NCBI GenBank assembly: GCA_913050215.1
Contig: CAJXBG010000001.1
Span: 1-64,000 of the forward strand
Direction of reading: 5' to 3'
DNA: 64,000 nt
DNA from: an uncultured Gammaproteobacteria bacterium
Lineage (GTDB): Bacteria > Pseudomonadota > Gammaproteobacteria > Pseudomonadales > Azotimanducaceae
Shown here: in pieces, positions 1 through 9,175 of the stretch
Position numbering within the stretch: the first letter of the stretch is position 1
Layout of the letters: each line of letters opens with the position of its first letter
Made by a program: the position numbers and the translations under genes
The notes under the pieces: model-generated
Database searches by the model: none
Seen by the model: only the letters and a program-made list of their open reading frames with translations
What the model was told of the DNA's origin: nothing

Positions 1-21
1 AACGAGCTATGAACGAGCTAT
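1..21. repeat. short direct repeat at window edge
   Basis: The ten-base word AACGAGCTAT occurs twice, at 1-10 and 12-21, separated by one G. It lies upstream of the MoaA-like gene. It may continue to the left of the window, so the true copy number cannot be seen. No function is assigned. Confidence 0.5.
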
Positions 22-78
22 TTATCTCCTATGATCCATGTCATAATTCTTTGAACTAACCAGATATTATTCCCGTAC

Positions 79-1041
79 ATGATCGTAGACAGACTCGGCC
101 GCAGATTCCGAAATTTAAGAGTCAGCCTCACCGCTGCCTGTAACTACGCCTGTAACTATTGTGTCCCTGACGGCAAACGCCTGATGAAGGCAAAATACGA
201 ACTTCCCGCGACGGAAATGTTAAAAGCAGTGACTTTGCTACAACAAGCCGCTGGGATCGATAAAATTAGAATTACCGGCGGCGAGCCGCTTGTGACACCT
301 AAGTTCGATGATTTCCTGCTTGGGGTTATGCAACTGCCGCTTAAAGACGTTAGTTTGACAACAAACGGGCAATTGCTTTTGAAAAAGCAGGATGTCATAA
401 AGGCATCGGGTATCTCCCGTATCAATGTCAGTTTGGACACACTGAACCCCGTTAAATTTAAACAAATAGCGCGAAGTGGCGACCTTGAAACAGTGCTCGC
501 CGGTATCGATGCCATGCTGGACATGGGGCTTCGGGTCAAGATCAACATGGTTCCGTTACGGAACCAAAATATGGCTGAAGTGCTACCGTTGCTTGATTAT
601 TGCCTTGAAAGAGATATAGAACTGCGGTTTATCGAACTTATGCGCATGGGTCACTTGCTAACAGGCAATGGCTTCCAAACAGACTTCCTGTCAATGGAAG
701 GGCTGCTTGATATTATTTCTGAAAAATACGAGTTTGCCAGGACCGATGCGCCGCATGATTCAACGGCAGTCAGATTCAGAATTCCCGATAAGGGCGTTTT
801 TGGTATCATCGCGAACGAAAGTGAGCCATTCTGTCGAGCTTGCACGCGACTCAGACTGTCTTCCGACGGTAACCTCTATGGGTGTCTAAGTAATAGTAAT
901 CATCGGTATATTGGCGACCTGCTTGATCTGCCGCCTCATGTTGCTTTGCCTCGAATTCAGAACATTCTGGTCGACGCGTTGGCGGACAAGAAACTTGCAT
1001 TTCAGGGTGAAGTGACAGTGATGAAACTGATTGGTGGCTAG
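79..1041 (+). CDS. moaA: MoaA-like radical SAM enzyme (GTP 3',8-cyclase)
   Basis: A 320-residue radical SAM protein, close to the usual MoaA length. The SAM-binding [4Fe-4S] motif CxxxCxxC is at C21, C25 and C28, followed by a GGEP motif at 67-70. A second cluster motif C-x2-C-x13-C is at C252, C255 and C269, with the TRLRL arginine pattern between. RFIELM (183-188) and the terminal Gly-Gly, both typical of MoaA, are present. In the family this enzyme starts molybdenum cofactor synthesis by rearranging GTP to 3',8-cyclo-7,8-dihydro-GTP in the cytoplasm. No other moa, moe or mob gene lies nearby, so the gene stands alone here. A paralogous function cannot be excluded, but both clusters and the C-terminus argue for genuine MoaA. 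Confidence 0.82.
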   Translation: MIVDRLGRRFRNLRVSLTAACNYACNYCVPDGKRLMKAKYELPATEMLKAVTLLQQAAGIDKIRITGGEPLVTPKFDDFLLGVMQLPLKDVSLTTNGQLLLKKQDVIKASGISRINVSLDTLNPVKFKQIARSGDLETVLAGIDAMLDMGLRVKINMVPLRNQNMAEVLPLLDYCLERDIELRFIELMRMGHLLTGNGFQTDFLSMEGLLDIISEKYEFARTDAPHDSTAVRFRIPDKGVFGIIANESEPFCRACTRLRLSSDGNLYGCLSNSNHRYIGDLLDLPPHVALPRIQNILVDALADKKLAFQGEVTVMKLIGG

Positions 1042-1355
1042 TCGCTATTGAGAATCACTATTCTTCTTGCATGATTTTTATGACGGCAAATTAGCAACAT
1101 AGTACTGGTTCCCACGATGGCAGATGTCAATTGGCAAGGGGGATCAACGTGATCAGATTTGCTCTTTCCCCCAGTATTCGGCTTTGAATATGATCTGCAG
1201 CACAGACGATTGTAATGACTGGCATCGTCTTCAGTGATCTGTTGGATGGCGAAACAAAGCGTGTGACGCTACCAACGCAAGACAATCGCATTCAGAAACT
1301 CCAGACTGAGTGCGCCCCGACAACAGCAACGCTCTTAATCCGGAATGATAATCGA
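1042..1355. other. intergenic region, moaA to DUF1285 gene
   Basis: About 310 bases between the MoaA-like gene and the preferred start of the DUF1285 gene. The frame of the downstream gene is open from 1215, but the first 47 codons of that extension resemble no known part of the family and are probably leader sequence. I see no convincing terminator, promoter or RNA gene. Confidence 0.4.
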
Positions 1356-1961
1356 ATGAAAGACAACACCTCCGACGCTGATCCCGCACGCTATAACCGC
1401 CTTGCAGCGTTATCCCGTTTTGAAGGACAGTCAGCACCGCCAATACATCTATGGCACCCGGAACATATCTGCGATATCGATATGAAAATTGATCGAAACG
1501 GCGACTGGCACCATGAAGGAACACAGATTAAACGTGCGAGCCTAACCCGACTTTTTTCGTCTGTCATGCGGCTAGAGGACGACGGTGATTATTTTTTGGT
1601 CACCCCCGTAGAGAAATGCAGAATTCAGGTTGAGGATGTGCCGTTTCAGGCGATTTTGATGCGGGTTGACGGAGGTGGCAACAGCCAGCGGCTTGTGTTC
1701 ACCTCAAATATGGCGGAAGAGGCCATTGCGGGAGCGGACCATCCACTGTCTTTCATTGAGGAAACCGATTCGAAGAACGGCAGTAGCTTTATACCTTATA
1801 TAGAGATTAGAGATGGGCTGAAAGCAAGAGTTTCGAGAAATGTGTATTACCAACTCATGGATTTGTTGGAAGAAGGCGAGGGTGATAATAAAGGGTGTTT
1901 GGGTGTATGGAGTGACGACTGCTTTTTCGGCATCAGCGAATCAGCGTTCGAGTCACGCTGA
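1356..1961 (+). CDS. DUF1285 family protein
   Basis: A 201-residue protein recognised as DUF1285 by the segment running from PPIHLWHPEHICDIDMKI through HHEGTQIKR and TRLFSSVMR to YFLVTPVEK. This matches the family's PPxxLWxP...CGDIDMxI...G.PI.R..L..LFS.vL pattern. Members are small soluble cytoplasmic proteins without an established biochemical role. The frame is open from 1215, giving 248 residues, but homology begins only after the ATG at 1356, so that start is preferred; its ribosome binding site is weak. The gene converges on etfD, and the last codons lie inside a perfect inverted repeat. Confidence 0.75.
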   Translation: MKDNTSDADPARYNRLAALSRFEGQSAPPIHLWHPEHICDIDMKIDRNGDWHHEGTQIKRASLTRLFSSVMRLEDDGDYFLVTPVEKCRIQVEDVPFQAILMRVDGGGNSQRLVFTSNMAEEAIAGADHPLSFIEETDSKNGSSFIPYIEIRDGLKARVSRNVYYQLMDLLEEGEGDNKGCLGVWSDDCFFGISESAFESR

Positions 1962-1966
1962 TTCGC
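1936..1966. terminator. 11-bp perfect hairpin between convergent genes
   Basis: GCGAATCAGCG at 1936-1946 pairs perfectly with CGCTGATTCGC at 1956-1966 around a nine-base loop. The hairpin overlaps the stop codon of the DUF1285 gene (1959-1961) and lies 28 bases from the end of etfD on the other strand. The T-run behind it is short (ATTT), so it is a plausible but not textbook bidirectional terminator. Confidence 0.55.
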
Positions 1967-1994
1967 ATTTGCCAGACATCGAAGCCCGGGTTTT

Positions 1995-3641
1995 CTACAT
2001 ATTACCGTAGTTAGGCCCGCCAGTACCCTCTGGCACCACCCAGGTGATGTTCTGAGCTGGGTCTTTGATATCACAGGTTTTACAGTGTACGCAATTTTGC
2101 GCGTTGATCTGGAAACGTTTGTTGCCATCCTCTTCTTCAACAATTTCGTAAACCCCCGCAGGGCAGTAGCGCTGCGCTGGCTCATCATAGAGCGGCAAAT
2201 TGGAGTGTATGGGGATGTTCGGATCTTTTAGCTGCAGGTGACACGGTTGATCTTCTTCATGTGAGGTATTACTAATGAAGACCGAAGAAAGACGATCAAA
2301 AGTGAGCACGCCATCTGGCTTAGGATAGTCAGGTTTTGCACATTTACTCGCCAGTTTGAGATTTGCGTGATCAGGATTATCGTCCTGAAGTGTAAATGGC
2401 AACCGACCTCGGAAGATGTATTGGTCGATCAGAGTTAATGGTGACGAAAGGAATAGACCAAGCTTGTGCATCAGTGGCATGGCATTTCTTGCCGTGTATA
2501 ACTCCTCATGGAGCCATGAGTTTTCAAATGCGACCGGATAACTTTCCAGTTCATCACCGCCGGTTTTGCCTTCCATTAGTGCTGCAACAATTGATTCCGC
2601 CGCCAACATGCCTGATTTCATGGCCGTGTGAGTGCCTTTTTGCTTCAAGTTGTTTAGAAAGCCTGCATCATCACCTACCATCAAGCCGCCGGGCATAATG
2701 AGCTTGGGCAGGGATTGAAGACCACCTTTAACGACTGCACGTGCGCCGTAAGCAACCCGTTTACCGCCCTCGAGAAACTGACGAATGACTTTGTGTTGCT
2801 TGAACCGCTGAAATTCCTCAAAGGGACTGATGTGAGGATTGCTATAACCTAGGTCCACAATGAGGCCAACCGCGACCTGATTGTTTTCCAGATGATAGAG
2901 GTAAGAGCCTCCTAGTGTTTGACCCGGGAAATGCCCTAGCGGCCAGCCGACGGTATGCATGACTTTGCCGGGAACGTGTTTCTCTGGATCAATATCCCAA
3001 ACTTCTTTGAAACCTATACCATAATGTTGGGCATTGCTGTCGGCATTCAGGTTGAACTTTTCCATCACCTGCTTGCCTAGGTGTCCGCGACAACCTTCAG
3101 CAAATACTGTGTACTTGGCATGGAGTTCATAACCGGGCTCGAAGGTGCCTTTATGTTCACCGTTCGAATCGACGCCCATATCTCCGGTTGCGATGCCCTT
3201 AACTGCACCGTTCTCGTCGTAAAGCACTTCTGTTGCAGCAAACCCTGGGAAAATGTTTACCCCGAGTTCTTCAGCCTGCTCGGCCAACCAGCGACAGAGA
3301 TTAGCGAGACTAACGGCGTGGTTGCCAGGATTATGCAGGGCGCCTGGAATAAGCCAGCTCGGTAGTTTCATCCCTTGATGGTCGTCAATCAGATAATAAA
3401 TATCGTCATCGGTGACCGGGTTGTTGAGCGGTGCTCCCATCTCCTGCCAGTCTGGGAACAGTTCGTTCAGCGCTCGTGGTTCAACCACTGCACCCGATAA
3501 AATGTGCGCACCAATTTCCGATCCTTTCTCAACGAGGCAAACCGTAATTTCCTGCTCGTTTTCCAGCGCCAATTGCGCAAACCTTATTGCTGTGGCTAGG
3601 CCGGCGGGCCCACCCCCAACAACAACAAGATCAAATTCCAT
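1995..3641 (-). CDS. etfD: electron transfer flavoprotein-ubiquinone oxidoreductase
   Basis: A 548-residue membrane-associated flavoprotein that passes electrons from reduced ETF to the quinone pool. The FAD-binding motif VVVGGGPAG is near the N-terminus, followed by KGSEIGAHILSGAVVEP, which is characteristic of ETF-QO. The C-terminus carries the ferredoxin-like [4Fe-4S] segment with CPAGVYE and NCVHCKTCDIKDP and ends in GGPNYGNM, as in orthologues. The ATG at 3641 follows a GGAAAGAG ribosome binding site and is preferred to a GTG five codons upstream. It is divergent from etfBA, which encode its electron donor, so the region holds the full route from acyl-CoA dehydrogenases to ubiquinone. 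Confidence 0.95.
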   Translation of the reverse strand: MEFDLVVVGGGPAGLATAIRFAQLALENEQEITVCLVEKGSEIGAHILSGAVVEPRALNELFPDWQEMGAPLNNPVTDDDIYYLIDDHQGMKLPSWLIPGALHNPGNHAVSLANLCRWLAEQAEELGVNIFPGFAATEVLYDENGAVKGIATGDMGVDSNGEHKGTFEPGYELHAKYTVFAEGCRGHLGKQVMEKFNLNADSNAQHYGIGFKEVWDIDPEKHVPGKVMHTVGWPLGHFPGQTLGGSYLYHLENNQVAVGLIVDLGYSNPHISPFEEFQRFKQHKVIRQFLEGGKRVAYGARAVVKGGLQSLPKLIMPGGLMVGDDAGFLNNLKQKGTHTAMKSGMLAAESIVAALMEGKTGGDELESYPVAFENSWLHEELYTARNAMPLMHKLGLFLSSPLTLIDQYIFRGRLPFTLQDDNPDHANLKLASKCAKPDYPKPDGVLTFDRLSSVFISNTSHEEDQPCHLQLKDPNIPIHSNLPLYDEPAQRYCPAGVYEIVEEEDGNKRFQINAQNCVHCKTCDIKDPAQNITWVVPEGTGGPNYGNM

Positions 3642-3844
3642 GGATTCTCTTTCCACGTGTACGACTCCTCAAATGTATGTAATTCTGCGACCCCGCGGCG
3701 GTGTGCAGCAACGGTCGTTCGATGGAGCCGCTATTGTATGAAAAGTTGTGAGTGAAAGGAAATCATTCAAATCAATGGTTTTGGATAAACCACTGTTGGC
3801 TGTATATCAAATAAACCAACTAAATTAATAACTTAGATCATTTT

Positions 3845-3858
3845 TGTGCATGTGCACA
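3845..3858. promoter_or_regulatory. palindrome upstream of etfBA promoter
   Basis: TGTGCA-TG-TGCACA is a perfect inverted repeat located just upstream of the putative -35 element of etfBA, in the region shared with divergent etfD. Its half-site spacing does not fit CRP (TGTGA-N6-TCACA). It is a candidate operator for an unidentified regulator of electron transfer flavoprotein expression. Confidence 0.4.
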
Positions 3859-3862
3859 CCTA

Positions 3863-3891
3863 TTGACGCTTTGGTAAGAAAACGGCAGAAT
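3863..3891 (+). promoter_or_regulatory. candidate sigma-70 promoter of etfBA
   Basis: A TTGACG hexamer at 3863-3868 is followed after 17 bases by CAGAAT at 3886-3891. It lies about 55 bases before the etfB start codon. The match is good at -35 and moderate at -10. Confidence 0.45.
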
Positions 3892-3945
3892 ACGCGCTCT
3901 AATTTCTAGTCCAAACTTATTTTTCATTACCAGCAGAGGAAGTCC

Positions 3946-4698
3946 ATGAAAGTTCTTGTGACTGTCAAACGTGTGGTTGATTACAACGTGAATGTGCGTG
4001 TACTCAGCGACAACACCGGCGTAGACCTAAATAACGTCAAAATGTCGATTAATCCCTTCGATGAAATCGCTATCGAAGAAGCTGTTCGACTCAAGGAAGC
4101 AGGCAAAGTAGAAGAGGTGGTTGTTGTTTCTGTAGGCGCAAGTAATTGCCAGGAACAAATTCGTACAGCCCTCGCATTGGGTGCGGATCGTGGCATTCTC
4201 GTTGAATCCGATGCTGAAATGCAGCCGCTGGCCATTGCCAAGTGTTTGAAGGCGGTTGTTGATAACGAAGCTCCCGGGCTCGTAATCACAGGTAAACAGG
4301 CCATAGATGGTGATAATAGCCAAACCGGTCAAATGCTTGCTGCCTTGGCTGGACTCGGACAGGCAACTTTTGCTTCAGAGGTCGAGTTGGGAGATGACAC
4401 CGTCACGGTTACTCGAGAGGTTGATGGTGGACTCGAAACGATAGCAGTGAAATTGCCTGCGATCATCACAACTGACCTTCGGTTGAACGAACCAAGATAT
4501 GCTTCTCTGCCTAACATCATGAAAGCCAAGAAGAAGCCGATCGACATAACAACCCCGGCAGATCTCGGCGTTGATGTTGCCCCAAGAATTACAACACTGA
4601 AAGTTACGCCGCCAGCAGAACGTCAAGCAGGTGTCATTGTAGAATCGGTAGAAGAATTGTTTGATAAATTAAAGAACGAAGCGAAGGTGATCTCATGA
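3946..4698 (+). CDS. etfB: electron transfer flavoprotein, beta subunit
   Basis: A 250-residue protein beginning [19 protein letters not shown], the standard EtfB N-terminus, with the AMP-binding region around [10 protein letters not shown] and [12 protein letters not shown]. It forms the ETF heterodimer with EtfA and takes electrons from acyl-CoA dehydrogenases and related flavoenzymes. The ribosome binding site GAGGAAG lies a few bases before the ATG. Its stop codon overlaps the etfA start by four bases (ATGA), indicating translational coupling. The operon is divergent from etfD. Confidence 0.96.
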   Translation: MKVLVTVKRVVDYNVNVRVLSDNTGVDLNNVKMSINPFDEIAIEEAVRLKEAGKVEEVVVVSVGASNCQEQIRTALALGADRGILVESDAEMQPLAIAKCLKAVVDNEAPGLVITGKQAIDGDNSQTGQMLAALAGLGQATFASEVELGDDTVTVTREVDGGLETIAVKLPAIITTDLRLNEPRYASLPNIMKAKKKPIDITTPADLGVDVAPRITTLKVTPPAERQAGVIVESVEELFDKLKNEAKVIS

Positions 4699-5624
4699 GT
4701 AATTTAGTTATTGCAGACCACAACAATACTGCGATTAGTGCTTCAACACTTGTTGCTATCGCTGCAGCCAAAGCCATCGGGGGTGATATTGACTTACTAG
4801 TCGCTGGCGCCGGATGTGCAGCTGCCGGAGAAGCGGCCGGTAAAATTGATGGTGTCAGTAAAGTGCTTGTGGCCGATAATGAAGTTTACGGACATCAGCT
4901 GGCTGAAAACTTGGCAGAACTTGTTGTAGAAGTTGCCGGCAGTTATTCACATATTGTGAGTTCTACTTCAACTTCGGGCAAAAATTTTATGCCTAGAGTC
5001 GCAGCGCTTCTGGATGTTGCCCAAATTTCAGATATTAGCGGTGTGGTGAGTGAAGATACATTTGAACGACCTATCTATGCGGGTAATGCGATAGCAACCG
5101 TGCAGAGCAGTGACGCAACCAAAGTCATTACCGTTCGGGGTACAGCCTTTGACCCAGTGGCCGCAGAGGGCGGAAGCGCTTCTGTTGAAAATATTGATAC
5201 AGTGAAAGATGCAGGCGTATCTACCTGGGAGAAAGAAGAAATTGTTAAGCTCGATCGACCTGAGCTGACAGCCGCGAGTATCATTGTCTCAGGCGGTCGT
5301 GGTATGCAGAACGGTGAGAACTTCAAGCTTCTTGAATCTGTTGCTGACAAGCTCGGTGCGGCAATGGGTGCATCACGTGCGGCGGTTGATGCCGGATTTG
5401 TTCCTAATGATATGCAGGTAGGGCAAACAGGTAAGATTGTTGCACCGGATCTTTATATTGCAGTGGGTATCAGTGGTGCTATTCAGCATTTAGCGGGTAT
5501 GAAAGACAGCAAAGTTATCGTTGCGATCAATAAAGACGAAGATGCACCTATTTTTCAGGTTGCTGACTATGGTTTGGTTGCTGATCTGTTCAAAGCTGTG
5601 CCAGAACTGGACGGCCTTTTGTAG
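4695..5624 (+). CDS. etfA: electron transfer flavoprotein, alpha subunit
   Basis: A 309-residue FAD-binding ETF subunit. The C-terminal FAD domain shows [15 protein letters not shown], the [21 protein letters not shown] segment in two parts, and [17 protein letters not shown], all diagnostic of EtfA. It is co-translated with etfB through a 4-base overlap. Together they accept electrons from dehydrogenases, including the two acyl-CoA-dehydrogenase-fold proteins in this window if those act as dehydrogenases. A double hairpin terminator follows. Confidence 0.96.
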   Translation: MSNLVIADHNNTAISASTLVAIAAAKAIGGDIDLLVAGAGCAAAGEAAGKIDGVSKVLVADNEVYGHQLAENLAELVVEVAGSYSHIVSSTSTSGKNFMPRVAALLDVAQISDISGVVSEDTFERPIYAGNAIATVQSSDATKVITVRGTAFDPVAAEGGSASVENIDTVKDAGVSTWEKEEIVKLDRPELTAASIIVSGGRGMQNGENFKLLESVADKLGAAMGASRAAVDAGFVPNDMQVGQTGKIVAPDLYIAVGISGAIQHLAGMKDSKVIVAINKDEDAPIFQVADYGLVADLFKAVPELDGLL

Positions 5625-5643
5625 CTGCTGCAAGTGCACTAAC

Positions 5644-5699
5644 GACAGGTTTATTACCTGTCACAAGAAAAGGCGATGCGTTAGCGTTGCCTTTTTTTT
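5644..5699 (+). terminator. rho-independent terminator after etfBA
   Basis: Two hairpins follow etfA. GACAGGT-TTATT-ACCTGTC (5644-5662) is perfect. An AAAGGC...GCCTTT stem at about 5668-5691 with some G-U pairing is followed by a run of eight T. The second is a textbook intrinsic terminator. Confidence 0.8.
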
Positions 5700-5727
5700 G
5701 GTTAAAATTTGTGATCGCAAGGTAGAA

Positions 5728-6636
5728 CTATCTGCGGTTTAGGAGGGCTTTCGACGCATTAGAGTCGATGTGGAGTTGCAGGGTGTCCCGAACAAAACAG
5801 GCGACGTCTACCAACTTGTCTAAATTGATACCCGTCTCGATACCAAGCCCTTCAAGCATATACAGCACATCTTCTGTCGCCACGTTTCCGGTCGCGCCCT
5901 TTGCATAGGGACAGCCGCCCAAACCCGCAACGGAACTATCGATCACACTTACGCCGCTCGCCAGTGCCGCGTAGATGTTGGCTAGTGCCTGGCCGTAGGT
6001 ATTGTGAAAGTGAGCGGCTAGCTGACTTACATCAGCCTGTTTGCTTATTTCATTGATTAGGCGGGTAACTTTACCGGGTGTGCCGCGCCCGATTGTGTCC
6101 CCGAGACTGATTTCGAAACATCCCATATCAAGCAGTAGTGCCGTGAGATCTGCGATGCGAGATGGATCTATATCGTCACCTTCCCAAGGGCAACCAAGGA
6201 CACAGGAGATATACCCACGTACTCTGATGCCGTTTTCCTTGGCTAAAGCCACAACAGGTTCTGCGCGAACCAACGCTTCCGCTATGCTGCAGTTTGTGTT
6301 TTTCTGAGAGAAAGACTCTGTTGCAGAGATGAACACAGCAATTTCATTTGCGTTTGCTTGTATCGCGGCTTCCATGCCTTTGACGTTCGGCGTAAGCGTT
6401 GAGTAGATCACATCATCTCGGCGTTTGATGAGCGCCATAACCTCGGCTGAATCCGCCATCATTGGCACCCACTTAGGTGATACAAAAGCACCAGCCTCAA
6501 CATGTTTTATCCCTGCGTCACATAGACGTTCGATCAACGCAACCTTGTGCAGGGTAGATACATCAGACGATTGGTTTTGTAATCCGTCTCGTGCACCGAC
6601 CTCGACGATACGGACTGAAGCGGGGAATGAGCTCAT
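5728..6636 (-). CDS. mvaB: hydroxymethylglutaryl-CoA lyase
   Basis: A 302-residue TIM-barrel enzyme of the HMG-CoA lyase family, which cleaves HMG-CoA to acetoacetate and acetyl-CoA in leucine degradation. The N-terminal VEVGARDGLQNQ contains the conserved R-D pair. HFHNTYGQALAN gives the metal-binding histidines, and GLGGCPYAKGATGNVATED is the family signature with the catalytic cysteine. The ATG at 6636 follows a GAGGT site located in the end of the upstream dioxygenase gene; the genes are five bases apart and presumably co-transcribed. No methylcrotonyl-CoA carboxylase genes are visible here. Confidence 0.93.
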   Translation of the reverse strand: MSSFPASVRIVEVGARDGLQNQSSDVSTLHKVALIERLCDAGIKHVEAGAFVSPKWVPMMADSAEVMALIKRRDDVIYSTLTPNVKGMEAAIQANANEIAVFISATESFSQKNTNCSIAEALVRAEPVVALAKENGIRVRGYISCVLGCPWEGDDIDPSRIADLTALLLDMGCFEISLGDTIGRGTPGKVTRLINEISKQADVSQLAAHFHNTYGQALANIYAALASGVSVIDSSVAGLGGCPYAKGATGNVATEDVLYMLEGLGIETGINLDKLVDVACFVRDTLQLHIDSNASKALLNRR

Positions 6637-6641
6637 ATCTA

Positions 6642-7448
6642 TTACCTCGGTCTGTCACCTTTCACTGTGACCCTCACGCCGGATCTTGTTTCCGGAAAGT
6701 AGTCCCACACCGCCATATGTTGTGTACAGCGGTTATCCCAAATTGCAATCGTATTGGGTTTCCATTGGAAGCGGCAGTGGAAATTCGGATTTTTAACATG
6801 TTCAAACAGCAATCGTAGCAGCGCATCGCTCTCAGCTTTGGTCACACCCTTAATACGTCTAGTAAAACCACTGTTGACGAACAGGCACTTTTGATGAGTC
6901 ACAGGATGAGTACGGATGACCGGATGCTCCGCGGATGGATTTTCCCGTTGTGACGGGTGGTCGCCATAGTAGCCACTATAGTCTGCGGCGTGCACCGCCG
7001 TTAATGTGGATAGAAAGCCTTTCATCGGTTTGCTTAGTGCCTCATAGGCATCGTACATATTGGCCCAGAGTGTGTCGCCGCCCTGAGTGGGGGTTACCTT
7101 AAGATAGAGAATGCTCGCCATTGGCGGCTCAAGATCAGCGGAAACATCTGAGTGCCAACCCTCTCCATTGTTTCTATGCGAATTTTCATCGGCATGAATT
7201 TCCATGAGTGCCTGATTTCCCCCAACATAAGGCGCTGCGGGATGAATGTGAAGCGGACCAAACCTTTCTCCGAGCGCTAAATGTTGCTCATGGCTCAATG
7301 ATTGGTCAGGGAAGAATAATACAAGATGGTCCATCCAGGCCTTGTGCAATTGCTCAAAGGTTTCTTCCGACATTTCACGAGATAAGTCCAGCCCTTTAAT
7401 CGTTGCACCAATTCTCGGCGTTAATGATTCAATTTCGAAAGGTTTCAA
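6642..7448 (-). CDS. TauD/TfdA family Fe(II)/2-oxoglutarate dioxygenase
   Basis: A 268-residue protein with the TauD/TfdA fold. The Fe-binding HxD is at H99 and D101 (GWHSD), the distal histidine is H244 in WDNRCTQHMAVWDY, and downstream arginines (R255, R259) fit 2-oxoglutarate binding. GGDTLWANM is the usual family segment. Such enzymes hydroxylate substrates such as taurine, phenoxyacetates or alkyl sulfates using O2 and 2-oxoglutarate; the substrate here cannot be told. It heads an operon with HMG-CoA lyase. A second, diverged family member is encoded at 36324-37226. Confidence 0.85.
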   Translation of the reverse strand: MKPFEIESLTPRIGATIKGLDLSREMSEETFEQLHKAWMDHLVLFFPDQSLSHEQHLALGERFGPLHIHPAAPYVGGNQALMEIHADENSHRNNGEGWHSDVSADLEPPMASILYLKVTPTQGGDTLWANMYDAYEALSKPMKGFLSTLTAVHAADYSGYYGDHPSQRENPSAEHPVIRTHPVTHQKCLFVNSGFTRRIKGVTKAESDALLRLLFEHVKNPNFHCRFQWKPNTIAIWDNRCTQHMAVWDYFPETRSGVRVTVKGDRPR

Positions 7449-7613
7449 TTTCGTTGTCTCCGTCCGTCATTTACGGGACGAGTTTACGTTGTTTTCTCCC
7501 AGATTTCCCACCAGGCGCCAATATTCTCCCTGTGGTGCGAGGGTACCTCTGTGATACGGTTGATGTGAAACGTTCCTCGGTCTTATAACTTTTATAAAAG
7601 GTACCGGAAAAAG

Positions 7614-9107
7614 ATGCAGAAAATGAATGAAGAAAATACAGGATTGGTTATGCCGGAGGTCAGGTTTTTCCATCAGTTGTTGCCGATGATTTTCCTCTTT
7701 ATGCTGATTGGTTATGGTCTGATTTTGCGTCCCAACTTTTTGCAGGTTGACCCCTTACCACTTGAGTTAGTCTTTCTGTTGGCGAGTTGTTTTTCGATCG
7801 CGCAGCTTATGATGATGGGTTTTAACTGGGAGGACATTCAGACAGCCGTGCTCGGGAAAATTACACGAGGATTCCCCGCCATTATGATCCTGTTTGCCAT
7901 TGGCGTTATCATTGGCTCCTGGATTATCAGTGGCACCATGCCAATGTTGGTGTACTGGGGTGTGAAAATTATCGACCCTTCGTACATTTATATTATTGCG
8001 TTTATTGTTCCCATTGTGTTTTCTTTGATGACAGGAACCTCCTGGGGGTCAGTTGGCACCGTGGGCGTGGTTATCATTGGTGTGGCGACAACTGTTCAGG
8101 CCGATTTGGGTATTACCGCAGGGGCAGTTATCGGTGGTGCTTATTTTGGTGACAAGATGTCTCCGTTATCAGATACCACAAATATTGCAGCTATCGCGAC
8201 GGAGGTTGACCTTTACGACCATATTCGTTCGATGGCCAATACGACATTGCCCTCAGCACTGGTGGCGGGGATTGGTTTCACCCTTATGGGGTTTGTCAGC
8301 CCTCCGGAGATAAATGCCGAGGCAACTGAGTCCGCAAGTCAGGTCACCGCACAGATTAGTCAGCTGTTCAACTTCCACATTCTATTGTTACTGCCGCCGC
8401 TAATTGTACTGTTTGGGTCACTGACTCGAAAACCGCCCTTACCGGTACTAATGTTTTCTTCATTATCCGCCATTTTACTGGCACTGGTGTTTCAGGACTT
8501 TCGTTTTGGGGACGTGCTGATGTGTTTAATTTCCGGCTTCGACGTCAACATGTCTGTGAATGCTGGAGACGTTGCGCCATCGATGGGCACCCTGTTTAAT
8601 CGAGGAGGGCTCTACGAACTGAATGGACCCATAATATTTACGATCATGGTATTTATATTTATCGGCTCTCTCGATCTGATGAATGCGATGCCGTCCATTG
8701 TGCGTAAAGTTTTTGGTTTTGTAACCACAAAAGCAGGTTTGATACTCGCGTCCTTGGCTGCGTCCGTCTTTACTAATGCATCGACTTCAAATCAAAGCGC
8801 GACCAGTTTTATCGTCGGTGATGCGTTTAAGTCGAAGTTTGATAGCCTCGGCGTGCCACGGAAAGTGTTGTCTCGATCAATCGAAGATTACGGCACGATG
8901 GTAGAGAATATTATTCCATGGACTTCAACTGCGATTTTCGTTTCTGCAGCAACCGGTGTCGCTTATGCGGACTATTGGCACTGGCAGTTGTTAGCGCTTG
9001 CTAATATTGTTGTGGCGCCAATGCTGGCAATTCTAGGCATTGGCTGTTTTTACGATGAATCAACGGGTGATGAATCAACGGGTGATGCTGAAGAGGCAGG
9101 AAATTGA
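7614..9107 (+). CDS. NhaC family Na+/H+ antiporter
   Basis: A 497-residue polytopic inner-membrane protein. The segment SLMTGTSWGSVGTVG followed by GGAYFGDKMSPLSDTTNIAA is the NhaC-type signature, and hydrophobic helices span residues about 14-475. Members exchange Na+ for H+, and some relatives exchange organic acids such as malate for lactate, so the substrate is not certain. The start follows a GGAAAAAG site. The hydrophilic C-terminus contains a duplicated DESTG peptide produced by a 15-base tandem repeat. A strong bidirectional terminator follows. The gene is divergent from the dioxygenase-mvaB operon. Confidence 0.85.
   Translation: MQKMNEENTGLVMPEVRFFHQLLPMIFLFMLIGYGLILRPNFLQVDPLPLELVFLLASCFSIAQLMMMGFNWEDIQTAVLGKITRGFPAIMILFAIGVIIGSWIISGTMPMLVYWGVKIIDPSYIYIIAFIVPIVFSLMTGTSWGSVGTVGVVIIGVATTVQADLGITAGAVIGGAYFGDKMSPLSDTTNIAAIATEVDLYDHIRSMANTTLPSALVAGIGFTLMGFVSPPEINAEATESASQVTAQISQLFNFHILLLLPPLIVLFGSLTRKPPLPVLMFSSLSAILLALVFQDFRFGDVLMCLISGFDVNMSVNAGDVAPSMGTLFNRGGLYELNGPIIFTIMVFIFIGSLDLMNAMPSIVRKVFGFVTTKAGLILASLAASVFTNASTSNQSATSFIVGDAFKSKFDSLGVPRKVLSRSIEDYGTMVENIIPWTSTAIFVSAATGVAYADYWHWQLLALANIVVAPMLAILGIGCFYDESTGDESTGDAEEAGN
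9054..9083. repeat. 15-bp in-frame tandem duplication in nhaC 3' end
   Basis: GATGAATCAACGGGT is present twice in tandem (9054-9068 and 9069-9083) and duplicates five residues in the hydrophilic tail of the antiporter. The copies are identical, which suggests a recent slippage event. Confidence 0.85.
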
Positions 9108-9112
9108 ATAAA

Positions 9113-9147
9113 AAAACCCGCGGAGTAACAAATACTCAGCGGGTTTT
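9113..9147. terminator. bidirectional rho-independent terminator
   Basis: AAAACCCGC at 9113-9121 pairs with GCGGGTTTT at 9139-9147. The inner stem GAGTA/TACTC continues it after one mismatch. A-rich sequence on the left and T-rich on the right give U-runs on both strands. It serves the convergent antiporter and TPR lipoprotein genes. Confidence 0.85.
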
Positions 9148-9175
9148 AGGTGTGTTAAGTTGGGTGAACCCTAGT

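Noticed and set aside
1215-1355. N-terminal extension of the DUF1285 protein
   Set aside because: The first 47 codons lack family similarity, which begins only after the ATG at 1356.
3845-3858. CRP binding site before etfBA
   Set aside because: The half-sites are TGTGCA/TGCACA with a 2-base centre, not TGTGA-N6-TCACA.
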